The notes under the pieces are model-generated. The model was not told the origin of the DNA. It made no database searches and was given only the letters and a program-made list of their open reading frames with translations. The translations under genes were made by a program, and so were the position numbers. A stretch of 64,000 nt of DNA, taken from positions 124,001 to 188,000 of the forward strand of contig NZ_JACRTF010000001.1 of assembly GCF_014385165.1 (NCBI RefSeq), read 5' to 3'. The stretch comes from Jilunia laotingensis (GTDB taxonomy: Bacteria; Bacteroidota; Bacteroidia; Bacteroidales; Bacteroidaceae). Each line of letters starts with the position of its first letter. The first letter of the stretch is position 1. Of the stretch, positions 17,237 through 25,692 are shown one piece after another.

Positions 17237-17973
17237 AACTGCGATGCTAAAATTTCAACAATATGAATGATCTTTATAGGTAGCTTATCCCGTTCGATGA
17301 CACCTTGCATATGCATCAAGCAGGAACTGTCGGCACCTGTGATATATTCTGCTCCTGTCTCCATATGATGCCGTATCTTGTCACGTCCCATACAAACGGA
17401 AACCGCAGGTTCCTCAATGGCAAACATGCCACCGAATCCGCAACATTCATCATCATGGCTGGGCTCAAAGATTTCGATGTCCTGAACCAATCGAAGTAAA
17501 TCGAGCAACTTATTAAAATAAGGAATATTCAGTTCGCTAGGGGCTGAAAGGAAAAGCTCGCGCACTCCGTGACAACTGTTTTGAATACTTACTTTATGAG
17601 GGAAACGGGCATTTAGTTTATCCGGTTTTATGACGTCATGGATAAATGCACACAGATCGTAGATTTTACCTGCACTCTCACATACATGCCCTTCTTTGGC
17701 AAGAATACCCGGATGATTGAATTTCACAAATGCCACACAACTTCCGGAAGGACCTACTATGTAGTCATATTGTTTAAACAAATCATCGAAACGAAGAGCC
17801 AGCTTGGAAGCCTCGTCTTCAAAGCCTGCATTTGCCATCGGCTGTCCACAACATGTCTGGTCCAACGGATAATCGACATCCACTCCCAAACTTTTCAAAA
17901 GCTTATACGATGCCACTCCCACCTCAGGATAGATGGCATTGATATAGCAGGGAATAAACAAACCTACCTTCAT
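17233..17973 (-). CDS. lutA: LutA/YkgE-type CCG-domain iron-sulfur protein
   Basis: 246 residues with two cysteine-rich CCG domains: TCCGQPMANAG near residue 45 and ECCGFGGMFAIEEP in the second half. Such domains bind Fe-S clusters in heterodisulfide-reductase-like and lactate oxidation complexes. The ATG at 17973 (MKVGLFIPCYIN) is chosen, since the open frame further upstream would need a TTG. It is the first gene of lutABC; the 87-base gap from queE shows no clear promoter, so read-through from queDE is possible. Confidence 0.92.
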   Translation of the reverse strand: MKVGLFIPCYINAIYPEVGVASYKLLKSLGVDVDYPLDQTCCGQPMANAGFEDEASKLALRFDDLFKQYDYIVGPSGSCVAFVKFNHPGILAKEGHVCESAGKIYDLCAFIHDVIKPDKLNARFPHKVSIQNSCHGVRELFLSAPSELNIPYFNKLLDLLRLVQDIEIFEPSHDDECCGFGGMFAIEEPAVSVCMGRDKIRHHMETGAEYITGADSSCLMHMQGVIERDKLPIKIIHIVEILASQL

Positions 17974-18060
17974 AATAATCAGTTTCAATTTACAAATTAG
18001 GAATTACAAATCACAAGCTACCGGTTTTTTCAAGCCATTTGTAGTCCGTTAATTTGCAAC

Positions 18061-18606
18061 TCATTCAATATTTATGAGTTTGTGCGTTTGCAGGCTTAGT
18101 CTCCATTTCGGATGTCGCATCACGCAGTCCACCACCTCACGGGTGTTACTACAAGAACAAGGTTGAAGGAAAAAATGTTCGGCAGGAAGCGATTCATAAA
18201 CGTCAATATTTTGTCCTTCATAGACAACTTTGACTTCATTCATCCGTGTCAACACCAGCTTCGTTCCTTGTTTTGGGGAACAGGTCACCCAATCAATACC
18301 GGTGGGCAGGAAGTGTGTACCATTGGTTTCAATACATACATACTTCCCGGCCTTATGCAACAGATCGATAAAAGGTTCATCGATCCATAAAGATGGTTCC
18401 CCACCGGTCAAGATTACCATCCGGGCAGGATATTTACCCACTTCATCGAGAATCTCTTCATCGCCCATCATCCTTCCGTCTTCATGACGAGTATCGCAGA
18501 AACCACATTTCAGGTTACAGCCTGAAAAACGGATAAAAACGGCAGGGGTACCTGTATGATACCCCTCTCCCTGCAAGCTATAGAAAATTTCGTTAATCTT
18601 TCTCAT
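18061..18606 (-). CDS. queE: 7-carboxy-7-deazaguanine synthase QueE (radical SAM)
   Basis: 181 residues from the ATG at 18606. It begins INEIFYSLQGEGYHTG and has the radical-SAM cluster motif CNLKCGFC (CX3CX2C). It converts carboxytetrahydropterin to 7-carboxy-7-deazaguanine in queuosine synthesis. The start lies inside the 3' end of queD (14-base overlap), so the two enzymes of consecutive steps are co-translated. The longer open frame to 18717 is rejected because it would cover much of queD. Confidence 0.93.
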   Translation of the reverse strand: MRKINEIFYSLQGEGYHTGTPAVFIRFSGCNLKCGFCDTRHEDGRMMGDEEILDEVGKYPARMVILTGGEPSLWIDEPFIDLLHKAGKYVCIETNGTHFLPTGIDWVTCSPKQGTKLVLTRMNEVKVVYEGQNIDVYESLPAEHFFLQPCSCSNTREVVDCVMRHPKWRLSLQTHKLINIE

Positions 18607-18955
18607 AAATAGCCGTGTTTGATTCCGATTCCCGTACCTCGACCTTGAAACAATGCGGTACTTGCTCGCATACCCAACGTGCAATATTCTCAGCTGTGGG
18701 GTTGAAAGGAAGCACATCGTTCAGATTTCTGTGATCAAGTTTATCTTTCACAGCACGCTTGATGTGGCTGAAGTCTACGACCATTCCATCAGCGTTCAGT
18801 TCTGCCGAACGGCAATATACTGTGATTATCCAATTGTGACCGTGAAGATATTCACATTTACTTTGATAAGAGAGGCTCAAGCTATGTGCAGCCGATACCT
18901 CCAGGCGTTTGATTACTGTATACATATCGTCATATATATTAAAAAACTCCTGCAT
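18593..18955 (-). CDS. queD: 6-carboxy-5,6,7,8-tetrahydropterin synthase QueD
   Basis: 120 residues from 18955, or 110 if the ATG at 18925 (MYTVIKRLEVSAAH) is used, which is where most relatives start. Zinc-binding histidines appear in SAAHSL and YLHGHNW, the catalytic cysteine in SKCEYLHGH, and the late DHRNLND and ESESNTAIYE segments complete the family pattern. The enzyme makes carboxytetrahydropterin from dihydroneopterin triphosphate for queuosine. A strong promoter lies just upstream (18982-19013). Confidence 0.93.
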   Translation of the reverse strand: MQEFFNIYDDMYTVIKRLEVSAAHSLSLSYQSKCEYLHGHNWIITVYCRSAELNADGMVVDFSHIKRAVKDKLDHRNLNDVLPFNPTAENIARWVCEQVPHCFKVEVRESESNTAIYEKD

Positions 18956-18981
18956 CTAATGTCACCTCGATGCAAAGATTA

Positions 18982-19013
18982 CAAAGATAAGGTTACCCAG
19001 TGATTCATCCAAA
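18982..19013 (-). promoter_or_regulatory. Promoter of queD-queE
   Basis: On the minus strand TTTG (19013-19010), 20 bases, then TATCTTTG (18989-18982): a full match to the Bacteroides consensus. The transcript would start about 20 bases before the outer queD start. Confidence 0.75.
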
Positions 19014-19107
19014 TTAAGAATTATAAAAAAGGACAAAAATAAAGTTGTCTTCCATGCCTTTTGGTTATACACTATTAAGTCACCAACTATATTCCTATTA
19101 TTTTTCC

Positions 19108-19115
19108 TACATTTG
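19108..19115 (+). promoter_or_regulatory. -7 box directly before the YbaN-like gene
   Basis: TACATTTG ends only four bases before the ATG at 19120, so a transcript from it would start at or very near the start codon. No clear -33 element. Confidence 0.4.
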
Positions 19116-19119
19116 CAAA

Positions 19120-19482
19120 ATGAAAACTCTCTGCATTGTCATAGGAACTATTTCTCTGGGATTGGGCATATTGGGCATCTTCTTACCTTTATTGCCTACA
19201 ACCCCGTTCCTGTTACTTACAGCCGCACTTTATTTCAGAGGCTCTCCCCGTTTGTATCAGCGTCTACTCGATCATAGACACCTCGGTCCCTACATCCGTA
19301 ACTATAGAGAAAATAAAGCAATCCCTCTCCGAGCCAAAGTGATTTCACTTTTACTCATGTGGGGAACCATGCTTTATTGTATCTTTTTTCTTATCCCACT
19401 GGTATGGGTAAAGATTTTAATGTTCCTGATCGCGGCAGGAGTCACCTATCATATACTTTCTTTCAAAACATTAAAGAAATGA
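19120..19482 (+). CDS. YbaN-family (DUF454) inner-membrane protein
   Basis: 120 residues from the ATG at 19120. The N-terminus LGLGILGIFLPLLPTTPFLLL is the conserved DUF454/YbaN signature, followed by CFxxS-like RGSPRLYQRLL and two more hydrophobic helices. The function of the family is unknown; it is a small inner-membrane protein. The 3' end overlaps the convergent nucleosidase gene by 34 bases. Confidence 0.85.
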   Translation: MKTLCIVIGTISLGLGILGIFLPLLPTTPFLLLTAALYFRGSPRLYQRLLDHRHLGPYIRNYRENKAIPLRAKVISLLLMWGTMLYCIFFLIPLVWVKILMFLIAAGVTYHILSFKTLKK

Positions 19483-20015
19483 GAAAGACCGACGCGCGCA
19501 TCAGCCAACTTATCTTCCCAATGTTTCACTGAGTTCTGACCGATCACATCGGATACATACTTCACGGATATGAAGGGAATCTCTTTGGCATTGCAGACAA
19601 ATGCTTGCGCATAAGCTTCCATATCGACTACATCTCCTTCAATATCCGTCAGTTCCGTAAGGAAGCTATCTCCGGTATTGCATGTGGCAGCTTCCGTCCA
19701 ATGACTACAGAACCCTTTCTGCTCCAACAAAGTCGATGTATCGAGTTTATAACTCATTCCTAAATTAGCAAGTTTCTGCATATCCCGGTCTATAAAATGA
19801 CGGCATACAAATACATCGCCCACTTGATGATTTATAGTTCCTGCCGTTCCCATATTAATCACAATATCGGGTTTTACCTGTGATATGGCTTCTGTCAAAT
19901 AGAAAGCCGCTTTTACTTTTCCGATTCCGGTACGCACGTAATAAACTTCAGCATCCGGCCATTTAATCTCTGCAAATTCGCCTTGAACAGCGTAGGTCAC
20001 TAATATTTTCAACAT
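19449..20015 (-). CDS. 5'-methylthioadenosine/S-adenosylhomocysteine nucleosidase-like
   Basis: 188 residues from the ATG at 20015 (the frame upstream would need a TTG). Motifs of the PNP/UDP family are visible: NMGTAGTINHQVGDV, then VDMEAYAQAF with the substrate-binding Glu, and VSDVIG with the catalytic Asp region. It cleaves MTA or SAH to adenine and a thio-ribose in methyl-cycle recycling. It is shorter than the 230-residue enterobacterial enzyme but similar to the compact versions in Bacteroidota. A different purine nucleosidase activity cannot be excluded. Confidence 0.8.
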   Translation of the reverse strand: MLKILVTYAVQGEFAEIKWPDAEVYYVRTGIGKVKAAFYLTEAISQVKPDIVINMGTAGTINHQVGDVFVCRHFIDRDMQKLANLGMSYKLDTSTLLEQKGFCSHWTEAATCNTGDSFLTELTDIEGDVVDMEAYAQAFVCNAKEIPFISVKYVSDVIGQNSVKHWEDKLADARVGLSHFFNVLKESI

Positions 20016-20136
20016 TTTATATCTTTTCAATTAAAGAGTCTACTTCAAGGCACAAAAATAAGCATTTATCTCCGAGTTTAATCAGAGATTGTTCAAAAAT
20101 GGTTAGATTCTATTCATTCCCATCCTCCTTAACCTC

Positions 20137-20144
20137 TAACTTTG
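20137..20144 (+). promoter_or_regulatory. -7 box of the acyltransferase gene
   Basis: TAACTTTG, matching TAnnTTTG, 26 bases before the ATG at 20171. Confidence 0.45.
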
Positions 20145-20170
20145 CCGACAAACCAAACTAACAAAATATC

Positions 20171-21343
20171 ATGATTAAAAACTCTATTACAGACAATCGG
20201 CTTGTATGGCTCGACGTGATCCGTTGTGTAGCCATGTTGATGGTAATCGGTGTTCATTGCATCGATCCTTTTTATATCTCTCCCACAATGCGGGTTATAC
20301 CTGAATATACACATTGGGCAGCAATTTACGGTTCTCTTTTGCGACCTTCGGTACCTCTGTTTGTCATGATGACCGGTTTATTGCTCCTGCCTGTCAAACA
20401 AGACCAACCATTGGGGCGTTTTTACAAAAAGCGTATATACCGCGTACTCTTCCCGTTCCTTATATGGTCTGCACTTTATAGCATGTTCCCTTGGTTCACA
20501 GGAATCATCGGACTGCCCAAAGAAATTATAGGCGATTTCTTCTGTTATACCCAAGGACACGAATCACAAAGCCTAACAGATTCTCTGAAAGATGTTGCCA
20601 TGATCCCCTTTAATTTCAGCCACAAAGAAAATCACATGTGGTATATCTATCTGATAATCGGGTTATATCTTTATATGCCATTTTTCTCAGGATGGATCGA
20701 CAAAGCAAGTCAGAAGACCAAACGAACTTTTCTTCTCATCTGGGTGATTTCCTTATTTATCCCCTATCTGAGAGAATATGTTGCCGGCTGCCTGTTTGAT
20801 AGAAATGGCTATCTCTTCGGTACGGATACATGGAACGAGTTCGGCATGTTTTATTATTTTGCAGGGTTCAACGGTTATCTGCTATTGGGACATTATGTGA
20901 AACAAGGAAATAATTGGAGCTTGCTTAAGACATTTTTTATCTGCGCAGTGATGTTTGCCATAGGTTATTATGTGACATACACCGGTTTTAGCACGACTGC
21001 CGCTAATGCAAATGCAACAGAAATGGAAATGGAACTGTATTTCACATTCTGTAGTCCAAACGTGTTATTAATGACTTTGGCAGTATTCTTACTATTGCAA
21101 AAGGTAGTAGTTACCAATGAAACTATCATTAAACTACTTGCCAACATGACCAAATGCGGATTCGGTATTTACATGGTACACTATTTCATCGTAGGCCCTT
21201 TCTTCCTGTTGATAGGTCCGTCATCATTGCCAATTCCATTACAAGTTCCCCTGATGGCGATATGTATTTTTATATGTAGCTGGGGGTTCACAGCCATGAT
21301 GTACAAGCTGATGCCTAACAAAGCACACTGGATAATGGGATAG
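20171..21343 (+). CDS. Acyltransferase 3 family membrane protein
   Basis: 390 residues with about ten hydrophobic helices. It begins RLVWLDVIRCVAMLMVIGVHC, the conserved start of acyltransferase-3/OafA-type proteins with the catalytic histidine in the first helix, and continues SLLRPSVPLFVMMTGLLLLP. Members transfer acetyl or other acyl groups to surface glycans, peptidoglycan or lipids. The substrate is unknown. It seems to be a single-gene unit with its own promoter and is not next to a glycan cluster. Confidence 0.88.
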   Translation: MIKNSITDNRLVWLDVIRCVAMLMVIGVHCIDPFYISPTMRVIPEYTHWAAIYGSLLRPSVPLFVMMTGLLLLPVKQDQPLGRFYKKRIYRVLFPFLIWSALYSMFPWFTGIIGLPKEIIGDFFCYTQGHESQSLTDSLKDVAMIPFNFSHKENHMWYIYLIIGLYLYMPFFSGWIDKASQKTKRTFLLIWVISLFIPYLREYVAGCLFDRNGYLFGTDTWNEFGMFYYFAGFNGYLLLGHYVKQGNNWSLLKTFFICAVMFAIGYYVTYTGFSTTAANANATEMEMELYFTFCSPNVLLMTLAVFLLLQKVVVTNETIIKLLANMTKCGFGIYMVHYFIVGPFFLLIGPSSLPIPLQVPLMAICIFICSWGFTAMMYKLMPNKAHWIMG

Positions 21344-21740
21344 AAATATTTAAATTTTGGGATTGTTCATCTTTAAAATTCAGATGCGCCTGATAGGATA
21401 TCTTTTGACTTAAAACAGGCTTAAACATTCATACTGAATCATTAAAAACACCCTTCACCAAATATAAGTAATCAACATTTTATATATTGAAAATTAAAGT
21501 ATATATAAAAAACATCCCTATATTTAGTATAAAAACATCCCCATGTTTTAACCAACAACATCCCCATGTTTCATCCTAGAACACCCGGATGTTTTTATAC
21601 TATGATTCATTACCTGAGACAAGCATAACAAATGAAACAAATATGGTAAAAGAATAAACTATACTTCCCATAAAGAGACCTGTAAAATGAGTCCCGAACA
21701 ACTATTTTCTTTCAAAATGACTAATTTCTGCCGAAAAGTT
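21344..21740. other. Non-coding region upstream of the zap operon
   Basis: About 400 AT-rich bases without a gene. The central part holds the 23-bp tandem repeat array (21511-21602). Confidence 0.6.
21511..21602. repeat. Four tandem 23-bp repeats (core AACATCCCCATGTT)
   Basis: The AACA start of each unit falls at 21511, 21534, 21557 and 21580: an exact 23-base period. Units 2 and 3 share the same 14-base core, which is itself a small dyad (AACAT/ATGTT); units 1 and 4 are diverged. In addition GTATAAAAACATCC (21527-21540) and GGATGTTTTTATAC (21587-21600) are perfect inverted repeats, so the array can fold into a large hairpin. A period of 23 rules out coding repeats. Role unknown. Confidence 0.85.
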
Positions 21741-21770
21741 TTTGTAATATCAGACTTAATCGTATTTTTG
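21741..21770 (+). promoter_or_regulatory. Promoter of the zap operon
   Basis: TTTG (21741-21744), 18 bases, then TATTTTTG (21763-21770). Transcription would begin about 10-15 bases before the ATG at 21791, which supports that start over the upstream frame. Confidence 0.7.
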
Positions 21771-21790
21771 TGTACAATTTTGGTGTAGCG

Positions 21791-22084
21791 ATGACAGAAG
21801 AAGAAAAAAAGCTATTAAGTACCTTTGAAGCGAGACTACGGCATTTGATCTATCTTCACGATGAATTAAAGCGTGAAAATGCTGAGCTTAAGCAACTTCT
21901 CGAAGTAGAGAAAGAGAAAAACGAGAAGGCACAAGCCGATTATAAAGAGCTGGAAGTAAGCTACACGAACCTAAAAACAGCTACGACAATCAGCCTTAAC
22001 GGCAGCGATGTGAAAGAGACAAAGCTGCGATTGTCAAAATTAGTGCGTGAAATCGACAAATGCATCGCTCTGTTGAATGAATAA
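21791..22084 (+). CDS. Small coiled-coil protein upstream of zapA
   Basis: 97 residues, highly charged, with a long predicted coiled coil (FEARLRHLIYLHDELKREN through KAQADYKELEVSYTNL). It has no signal or membrane segment. It precedes zapA by 12 bases and the two share a promoter, so it may work in the divisome, perhaps like the coiled-coil ZapB; the resemblance is in character and context, not in a motif. The ATG at 21791 (MTEEEKK) is chosen because the promoter covers the upstream codons. Confidence 0.8.
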   Translation: MTEEEKKLLSTFEARLRHLIYLHDELKRENAELKQLLEVEKEKNEKAQADYKELEVSYTNLKTATTISLNGSDVKETKLRLSKLVREIDKCIALLNE

Positions 22085-22096
22085 AAGAAGAGATGT

Positions 22097-22387
22097 ATGA
22101 ACGATAAAATAAAGATAAACCTGCAAATTGCAGACTCATACTATCCTATCACCATTGACCGTGAGGAGGAGGAATTAATGAGGGAAGCAGCTAAACAGGT
22201 GAATGTCAGACTCAATGCGTATCGGGAGCATTACAAAACCCTGCAACCTGAAAAACTAATAGCTATGGTAGCCTATCAGTTTGCACAGGAGAACCTGAAA
22301 CTCAGGCAACGTAACGACACCGAGCCGTATACGGTCAAAATAAAAGAATTGACGGAAATGCTGGAAGAGTATTTCAGGGGTGAATAA
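22097..22387 (+). CDS. zapA: Cell division protein ZapA
   Basis: 96 residues. The N-terminal part KINLQIADSYYPITIDREEEELMREAAKQVN matches the ZapA globular domain that binds FtsZ, followed by the helix that forms the tetrameric coiled coil (KLIAMVAYQFAQENLKL). ZapA bundles FtsZ protofilaments at midcell. It is the second gene of a two-gene operon, ended by a strong terminator. Confidence 0.9.
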   Translation: MNDKIKINLQIADSYYPITIDREEEELMREAAKQVNVRLNAYREHYKTLQPEKLIAMVAYQFAQENLKLRQRNDTEPYTVKIKELTEMLEEYFRGE

Positions 22388-22421
22388 ATTCACTCCGCCA
22401 ATCATTTATAGAGAGAATCCA

Positions 22422-22478
22422 CGCACTGCAAAATATCCGAAAGATAAATTCCGGATATTCAGCGGTGCGTTTTTATTT
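22422..22478 (+). terminator. Intrinsic terminator of the zap operon
   Basis: CGCACTGC (22422-22429) pairs with GCGGTGCG (22462-22469), continued by AATATCCG with CGGATATT, followed by a TTTTTATTTAT run. A long, well-paired stem with U-tract. Confidence 0.85.
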
Positions 22479-22498
22479 ATACTTAAAATTAAATTACA

Positions 22499-24037
22499 AT
22501 GTTAGTAACAATAGTAGTAGTATCCATTGCATGCTTCATCGTAGGAGGAATACTGTCATACGTATTCTTCAAATACGGACTGAAAGCTAAATACGACAAC
22601 ATCCTTAAGGAGGCGGAAACAGAAGCGGAAGTTATCAAGAAAAACAAGTTGCTGGAGGTTAAAGAGAAATTTCTCAATAAGAAAGCAGATTTGGAAAAAG
22701 AGGTGGCCATGCGCAATCAAAAAATACAGCAGGCTGAAAACAAATTGAAACAAAGGGAAATGGCTTTGGGACAACGTCAGGAAGAGTTGCAACGTAAAAA
22801 AGCGGAAGCTGACGCAGTAAGAGAAAACTTGGAAGCCCAACTGGGAATCATTGATAAAAAGAAAGATGAACTTGAAAAACTGCAACACCAAGAAATAGAA
22901 AAACTGGAAAACATTTCAGGGCTATCGGCAGAAGAAGCCAAAGAACGTTTGGTGGAGTCACTGAAGGAAGAAGCCAAAACCGAGGCACAATCCTATATCA
23001 ACGATATCATGGATGATGCCAAACTAACGGCAAGCAAAGAGGCTAAACGAATCGTCATACAATCCATTCAACGGGTAGCTACAGAAACTGCTATAAAGAA
23101 TTCAGTAACTGTGTTCCATATCGACAACGATGATGTCAAAGGTCGTATCATCGGACGTGAAGGGCGTAATATCCGCGCATTGGAAGCAGCTACGGGAGTT
23201 GAAATCGTAGTTGACGACACACCCGAAGCAATCGTTCTTTCAGCATTCGATCCGGTTCGCCGCGAAGTTGCCCGTCTGGCTCTGCATCAATTGGTAACAG
23301 ACGGACGTATCCACCCGGCACGTATCGAAGAAGTAGTAGCCAAAGTGCGTAAACAGGTGGAAGAGGAAATTATCGAAACAGGTAAACGTACAACAATAGA
23401 CCTCGGCATCCACGGCTTACACCCCGAACTGATTCGAATCATTGGTAAAATGAAATACCGTTCATCTTATGGTCAGAACCTGTTACAACATGCCCGTGAG
23501 ACAGCCAATTTATGTGCTGTAATGGCATCGGAACTGGGACTGAATCCGAAGAAAGCCAAACGTGCGGGACTCCTCCATGATATCGGTAAAGTGCCCGATG
23601 AAGAACCAGAATTGCCACATGCACTGCTGGGTATGAAGCTAGCGGAAAGGTTCAAGGAGAAACCGGATATCTGTAATGCCATCGGAGCGCATCATGATGA
23701 AATAGAAATGACGAGTCTACTCGCCCCTATCGTACAGGTTTGCGATGCCATATCTGGCGCACGTCCGGGAGCGCGTCGCGAAATTGTCGAGGCTTATATC
23801 AAACGCCTCAACGATCTGGAACAATTGGCAATGTCTTATCAAGGAGTAACGAAAACATATGCCATTCAGGCCGGTCGCGAACTTCGTGTCATCGTAGGCG
23901 CGGACAAGATCGATGATAAGCAAACGGAAAGCTTGTCCGGTGAAATAGCCAAGAAGATTCAGGACGAAATGACGTATCCGGGACAAGTAAAGATCACTGT
24001 TATCCGCGAAACACGTGCAGTCAGCTTTGCTAAATAA
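22499..24037 (+). CDS. rny: Ribonuclease Y
   Basis: 512 residues, standard length. It has one N-terminal membrane helix (about 2-26), a long coiled coil (about 30-170), a KH domain ([17 protein letters not shown] near 215), and an HD hydrolase domain with HDIG near residue 360. RNase Y is a membrane-anchored endonuclease that begins mRNA decay. It has no in-frame neighbour and is followed after 71 bases by cutC. Confidence 0.96.
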   Translation: MLVTIVVVSIACFIVGGILSYVFFKYGLKAKYDNILKEAETEAEVIKKNKLLEVKEKFLNKKADLEKEVAMRNQKIQQAENKLKQREMALGQRQEELQRKKAEADAVRENLEAQLGIIDKKKDELEKLQHQEIEKLENISGLSAEEAKERLVESLKEEAKTEAQSYINDIMDDAKLTASKEAKRIVIQSIQRVATETAIKNSVTVFHIDNDDVKGRIIGREGRNIRALEAATGVEIVVDDTPEAIVLSAFDPVRREVARLALHQLVTDGRIHPARIEEVVAKVRKQVEEEIIETGKRTTIDLGIHGLHPELIRIIGKMKYRSSYGQNLLQHARETANLCAVMASELGLNPKKAKRAGLLHDIGKVPDEEPELPHALLGMKLAERFKEKPDICNAIGAHHDEIEMTSLLAPIVQVCDAISGARPGARREIVEAYIKRLNDLEQLAMSYQGVTKTYAIQAGRELRVIVGADKIDDKQTESLSGEIAKKIQDEMTYPGQVKITVIRETRAVSFAK

Positions 24038-24108
24038 GAAACTATGAACAAATAAATTATAAAGATAAGGGCGAAGCAATTCGCCCTTTTTTAATACGAA
24101 TATAAAAT

Positions 24109-24855
24109 ATGGAAAAGTATCAATTCGAAGTATGTGCCAACTCTGTAGAAAGTTGTGTGGCAGCACAAATGGGAGGTGCCAACCGAGTAGAACTTTGTGC
24201 AGGAATACCGGAAGGAGGTACCACGCCTTCATATGGTGAGATCAGTATGGCAAGAGAAATACCTGGTATTAAACTCCATGTAATCATCCGTCCCCGCGGA
24301 GGAGATTTTCTGTATTCTCCTACGGAAACAAAATGCATGCTCAAAGATATAGAGATGGCTCGTAGAATAGGTGCCGATGGAGTAGTATTCGGTTGTCTAA
24401 CGAAAGAGGGAGATGTGGACGTACCAGTCATGCAGGAACTGATGAATGCCGCTACCGGCTTATCCGTCACATTCCACAGGGCTTTCGATGTCTGCCGTAA
24501 CCCGCAGAAAGCATTGGAAGAGATTATCTTGTTGGGATGCAAACGTATTCTTACTTCTGGGCAACAAGCAACTGCAGAAGCAGGAATCCCCTTGCTGAAA
24601 GAGCTACATAAGCAAGCGGACGGTCGAATTATCCTGCTGGCTGGATGTGGAGTAAACGAAAGGAACATTGCTCACATCGCTTCCGAAACGGGTATCAATG
24701 AATTCCATTTTTCAGCAAGAGAAGCCGTTGACAGCGATATGCAATATCGTAATCCATCCGTCTCAATGGGAGGAACGGTACGGATCGAAGAATATGTCCG
24801 GCAGGTGACCACGGCTGACAGAGTGAAAAATACTATCGCTGCAATCCGCCCGTAA
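24109..24855 (+). CDS. cutC: CutC-family protein
   Basis: 248 residues with a TIM-barrel. The family signatures are clear: FEVCANSVESCVAAQMGGANRVELC at the N-terminus and TFHRAFDVCRNP and RILTSGQQATA in the middle. Called a copper homeostasis protein by tradition, although a direct copper role is not well supported in many species. It lies 21 bases before the patatin-like gene on the same strand. Confidence 0.93.
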   Translation: MEKYQFEVCANSVESCVAAQMGGANRVELCAGIPEGGTTPSYGEISMAREIPGIKLHVIIRPRGGDFLYSPTETKCMLKDIEMARRIGADGVVFGCLTKEGDVDVPVMQELMNAATGLSVTFHRAFDVCRNPQKALEEIILLGCKRILTSGQQATAEAGIPLLKELHKQADGRIILLAGCGVNERNIAHIASETGINEFHFSAREAVDSDMQYRNPSVSMGGTVRIEEYVRQVTTADRVKNTIAAIRP

Positions 24856-24876
24856 TACTCATTTACAAGAAAAGAG

Positions 24877-25692
24877 ATGCGTAACAGAAAAGTGATATTA
24901 GTGCTTTCTACTGGAGGAGCCCGTGGGCTGGCTCATATTGGGGCCATAGAAGAACTGGAAAAGCGGGGATTTGAATTTACTTCCATCATAGGAAGTTCTA
25001 TGGGCGCTTTGGTAGGGGCCATGCTCGCTACGGGAACGATGAAGGAATGCAAAGAATGGTTCTGTACGCTCAACAAACGAAAGCTCTTCAGACTGGCAGA
25101 CTTTACCTTCAGCAAAGAAGGGCTCATAAAAGGTGATCGCATTCTAGAAATGTTGCGAAAGCTCATTCCGGACTGCGACATCGAGCATTTACCCATCAAT
25201 TATACGGCAGTCGCAACGGACATTGAAACGGAAAAAGAAGTGGCATTTAGAAAAGGAAGTCTGCACAGCGCCATTCGTGCCTCCATTTCCATTCCAATGC
25301 TGTTCCATCCTTTAAAGGTCGAGGGAAGATCACTGATAGATGGAGGAATTGGAAATCCGCTTCCACTAAACCAAGTAGAGCGGAAAGAAACGGACTTAGT
25401 GATCGCTGTAAATGTAAATGCTCCGAATTCTGTATCAGAAAAACCCGACAAGAGAAAAAACAATTATTATAAGCTTCTCACGGAATCATCAAGAATTATG
25501 CAGCAACAAATCATCCGTTTCAGTATTGAGAAATATCGCCCGGATATTGTAGTGGAGATTCCCGGACAATCATTTGACATGCTCGATTTTCATAAAGCAC
25601 CCGAAATCATAGAATTAGGAAGAGAGGCAATGAGAACAGCTCTGAATAACAGCAATTGCCTCCCTTCCATGTTCCAACCTCCAATATTATAA
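24877..25692 (+). CDS. Patatin-like phospholipase/esterase (RssA type)
   Basis: 271 residues. Oxyanion loop STGGARGLAHIG (12-23), nucleophile elbow GSSMG (about 39-43) and the catalytic aspartate in DGGIGNPLP complete the Ser-Asp dyad of patatin-like hydrolases. It has no signal peptide, so it is probably cytoplasmic, like RssA. Likely acts on lipids; substrate unknown. Its stop overlaps the convergent oadB by six bases. Confidence 0.9.
   Translation: MRNRKVILVLSTGGARGLAHIGAIEELEKRGFEFTSIIGSSMGALVGAMLATGTMKECKEWFCTLNKRKLFRLADFTFSKEGLIKGDRILEMLRKLIPDCDIEHLPINYTAVATDIETEKEVAFRKGSLHSAIRASISIPMLFHPLKVEGRSLIDGGIGNPLPLNQVERKETDLVIAVNVNAPNSVSEKPDKRKNNYYKLLTESSRIMQQQIIRFSIEKYRPDIVVEIPGQSFDMLDFHKAPEIIELGREAMRTALNNSNCLPSMFQPPIL

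Noticed and set aside
21511..21602. Repeat array as CRISPR
   Set aside because: Unit length is 23 bases in total, cores are 14 bases, spacers about 9, with no cas genes.
22388..22498. Possible 6S RNA after zapA, as in enterobacteria
   Set aside because: The gap is only about 110 bases and is filled by an ordinary intrinsic terminator.
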